Assembly: GCA_030589225.1 (NCBI GenBank)
Contig: JAUUWD010000151.1
Span: 1 to 5,258 of the forward strand
DNA length: 5,258 nt
DNA from: Desulfobacteraceae bacterium
GTDB lineage: Bacteria; Desulfobacterota; DSM-4660; Desulfatiglandales; Desulfatiglandaceae
Direction: 5' to 3'
Of this stretch, positions 3,820 to 5,258 are shown piece after piece. How positions within the stretch are numbered: the stretch's first letter is position 1; every line of letters starts with the position of its first letter. Made by a program: the position numbers and the translations under genes. The notes under the pieces were generated by a model. It saw only the letters and a list, made by a program, of their open reading frames with translations. It made no database searches and had not been told where the DNA came from.

Positions 3820-5258
3820 ATGTGGCACCACAAACATTCAGTTGATTTGATCTTACTGAATGGTGATTTTCGGACCCAGGATCCAGCGTATCCGCGAGTC
3901 AGCGCGGTTGCAATTGGTGCAGGTCGAATTATGGCCGTGGGCGATAATAACGAAATAAAGCCCCTGGCCGATTCTGATACGGAAGTCATTGACTTGAGAG
4001 GACGGCTGAGTATTCCAGGGATGACAGACTGTCACTTCCATTACTATGATTGGGCCTTAGAGCTTCGGAATCTGAAGTTATCTGATACTATTTCTCTTAA
4101 TGACCTTATGGGACATGTCAGCCAGGTTTATGGGTCAACGGCTGCTGGGGGCTGGATATTGGGACAGGGCTGGAACGAAGTGGGCTGGCCAGAGGGACGA
4201 ATGCCCACCCGTGATGATCTGGATGCCGTTGCCCCGGCTCATCCCGTCTTTCTTTTACGTTCCGACCTCCACTTGGCAGTGGTCAACTCCCTCGCGTTGG
4301 AACTGGCCCAAATAAACGAACAGACCCCGGATCCTCCTGAAGGGATTATTGCACGAGACCAGTCAGGCCGGCCAAACGGAATTCTCCGGGAGTTGGCCAT
4401 CAATCTGGTGAAGAATATCATCACCAACCCAAACGAAAATGAAATCGGTGATGCCATGGTCGATGGCATTCCGGTTCTACACTCTTTTGGAATTACGGGC
4501 ATACATGATCTGCGCCTTATGGGCGGTATCGAAGGGGCATCGGCGTTTGGGGCATGGCAGCGTCTCAGGGAGGCAGGAAATCTGAATTTGAGATGCTGGG
4601 TAAGCATACCGGGGGAGCGCTTAGATGAAGCTATTGCTTTAGGGCTTCGAACCGGTTTTGGTGATGAGCGCCTTCGTGTCGGTCATCTCAAGTTTTTCAC
4701 AGACGGCGCCATGGGTTCACGAACGGCATGGCTTACCGAACCCTATCTGGATGCGGATTGCGGTATACCCCTGACCCCGATAAAAGAAATTGCAGAGGCC
4801 ATTGACAGAGCTGAAAAAGCGGGCCTATCAGTGGCTGTTCATGCAATAGGTGATCGAGCGAACCGGGAGGTTGTGACGATCTTTGAAAAGCAGCAGGAAG
4901 CGCGGAAAGGGGACAAACGCCCGGTCCACGCTCAGCTTGGCATCCCACATCGCATTGAGCACGTCCAGATGATCTTGCCCGAGGATCTTACCCGTATGGC
5001 CCGTTTAGATCTTGTTGGCTGCGTTCAGCCGATTCATATTATTGACGACATGTCCATGATTGAAACGGCTATCGGTCCCAGGGCCAAGTGGGGCTATCAG
5101 TTCCGGGAGATGCTTGAGGCGGGTATACCTCTGATCTTCAGCTCGGATTGCCCTGTGGCTGATCCGAATCCCTTGTGGGGGATTCATGCGGCGGTGACTC
5201 GACAGCTTCGAGACGGCACACCGCCAGAAGGCTTGTATCCTTCTCAGCGGATCACGGT
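3820..5258 (+). CDS. YtcJ-like amidohydrolase (amidohydrolase-3 family), C-terminus beyond the right edge
   Basis: An uninterrupted frame of 479 codons plus two bases runs to the window end; family members are usually about 530-570 aa, so the last tenth or so is missing. The N-terminal beta-sandwich segment DLILLNGDF...VSAVAIGAGRIMAVG (9-41) leads into the metal-site motif PGMTDCHFHYYD (66-77) with H72 and H74. Further signatures are GQGWNEVGWPEGRMPTRDDLD (115-135), K291 in LKFFTDGAMGSRTAWL (a likely carboxylated-lysine position in this family), H341 in HAIGDRAN, H381 in HRIEHVQ, and the catalytic aspartate D443 in SSDCPVADPNPLWG. All expected metal-binding positions appear present, so it should be an active metal-dependent hydrolase of C-N (amide, formamide or cyclic amide) bonds. 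Known relatives include N-substituted formamide deformylase; the substrate here is unknown. No signal peptide is visible, so it is probably cytoplasmic. It is transcribed away from the acyl-CoA operon, and no functional link to it is evident. Confidence 0.9.
   Translation, partial: MWHHKHSVDLILLNGDFRTQDPAYPRVSAVAIGAGRIMAVGDNNEIKPLADSDTEVIDLRGRLSIPGMTDCHFHYYDWALELRNLKLSDTISLNDLMGHVSQVYGSTAAGGWILGQGWNEVGWPEGRMPTRDDLDAVAPAHPVFLLRSDLHLAVVNSLALELAQINEQTPDPPEGIIARDQSGRPNGILRELAINLVKNIITNPNENEIGDAMVDGIPVLHSFGITGIHDLRLMGGIEGASAFGAWQRLREAGNLNLRCWVSIPGERLDEAIALGLRTGFGDERLRVGHLKFFTDGAMGSRTAWLTEPYLDADCGIPLTPIKEIAEAIDRAEKAGLSVAVHAIGDRANREVVTIFEKQQEARKGDKRPVHAQLGIPHRIEHVQMILPEDLTRMARLDLVGCVQPIHIIDDMSMIETAIGPRAKWGYQFREMLEAGIPLIFSSDCPVADPNPLWGIHAAVTRQLRDGTPPEGLYPSQRIT

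Noticed and set aside
4239..4607. 122-codon minus-strand open frame opposite the amidohydrolase
   Set aside because: The plus strand here encodes continuous YtcJ-family sequence, so the antisense frame is a shadow.

Overview
The window (5,258 bases) holds four protein-coding genes: three on the minus strand that look like one catabolic operon, and one divergent gene on the plus strand that runs off the right edge. The minus-strand genes, read right to left, are a long crotonase-family protein (2172-3383), a carboxyltransferase of the glutaconyl-CoA decarboxylase alpha-subunit (GcdA) type (431-2170), and the N-terminal 74 residues of an HMG-CoA-lyase-type DRE-TIM metallolyase (1-224, cut by the left edge). 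The plus-strand gene (3820-5258) is a YtcJ/amidohydrolase-3 family metal hydrolase cut by the right edge.

The GcdA-type gene and the acyl-CoA chemistry of its neighbours suggest an anaerobic, fermentative, syntrophic or sulfate-reducing bacterium. A Desulfobacterota-like or clostridial-like organism is possible. This is inferred from gene families and cannot be fixed to a taxon from the sequence alone. All four genes have strong Shine-Dalgarno sites (AGGAGG-like), as expected of a bacterium.

The three acyl-CoA enzymes match the reaction types of the lower leucine/isovalerate pathway: a biotin-dependent carboxyltransferase (3-methylcrotonyl-CoA to 3-methylglutaconyl-CoA, or the reverse decarboxylation), a crotonase hydratase (3-methylglutaconyl-CoA to HMG-CoA), and an HMG-CoA lyase (HMG-CoA to acetyl-CoA and acetoacetate). 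The hydratase and carboxyltransferase genes are separated by one base and are probably translationally coupled. The lyase follows after a 206-base gap that holds an 8-bp tandem repeat, a weak promoter candidate and a GC-rich hairpin. The pathway assignment is an inference. A glutaconyl-CoA (glutamate or aromatic degradation) role for the carboxyltransferase is the main alternative.

The 436-base divergent intergenic region (3384-3819) contains a good sigma70-type promoter candidate for the operon with inverted repeats over and just after its -10 box, and a perfect 10-bp palindrome just upstream of the amidohydrolase ribosome binding site. No RNA genes, insertion sequences or CRISPR arrays were seen.
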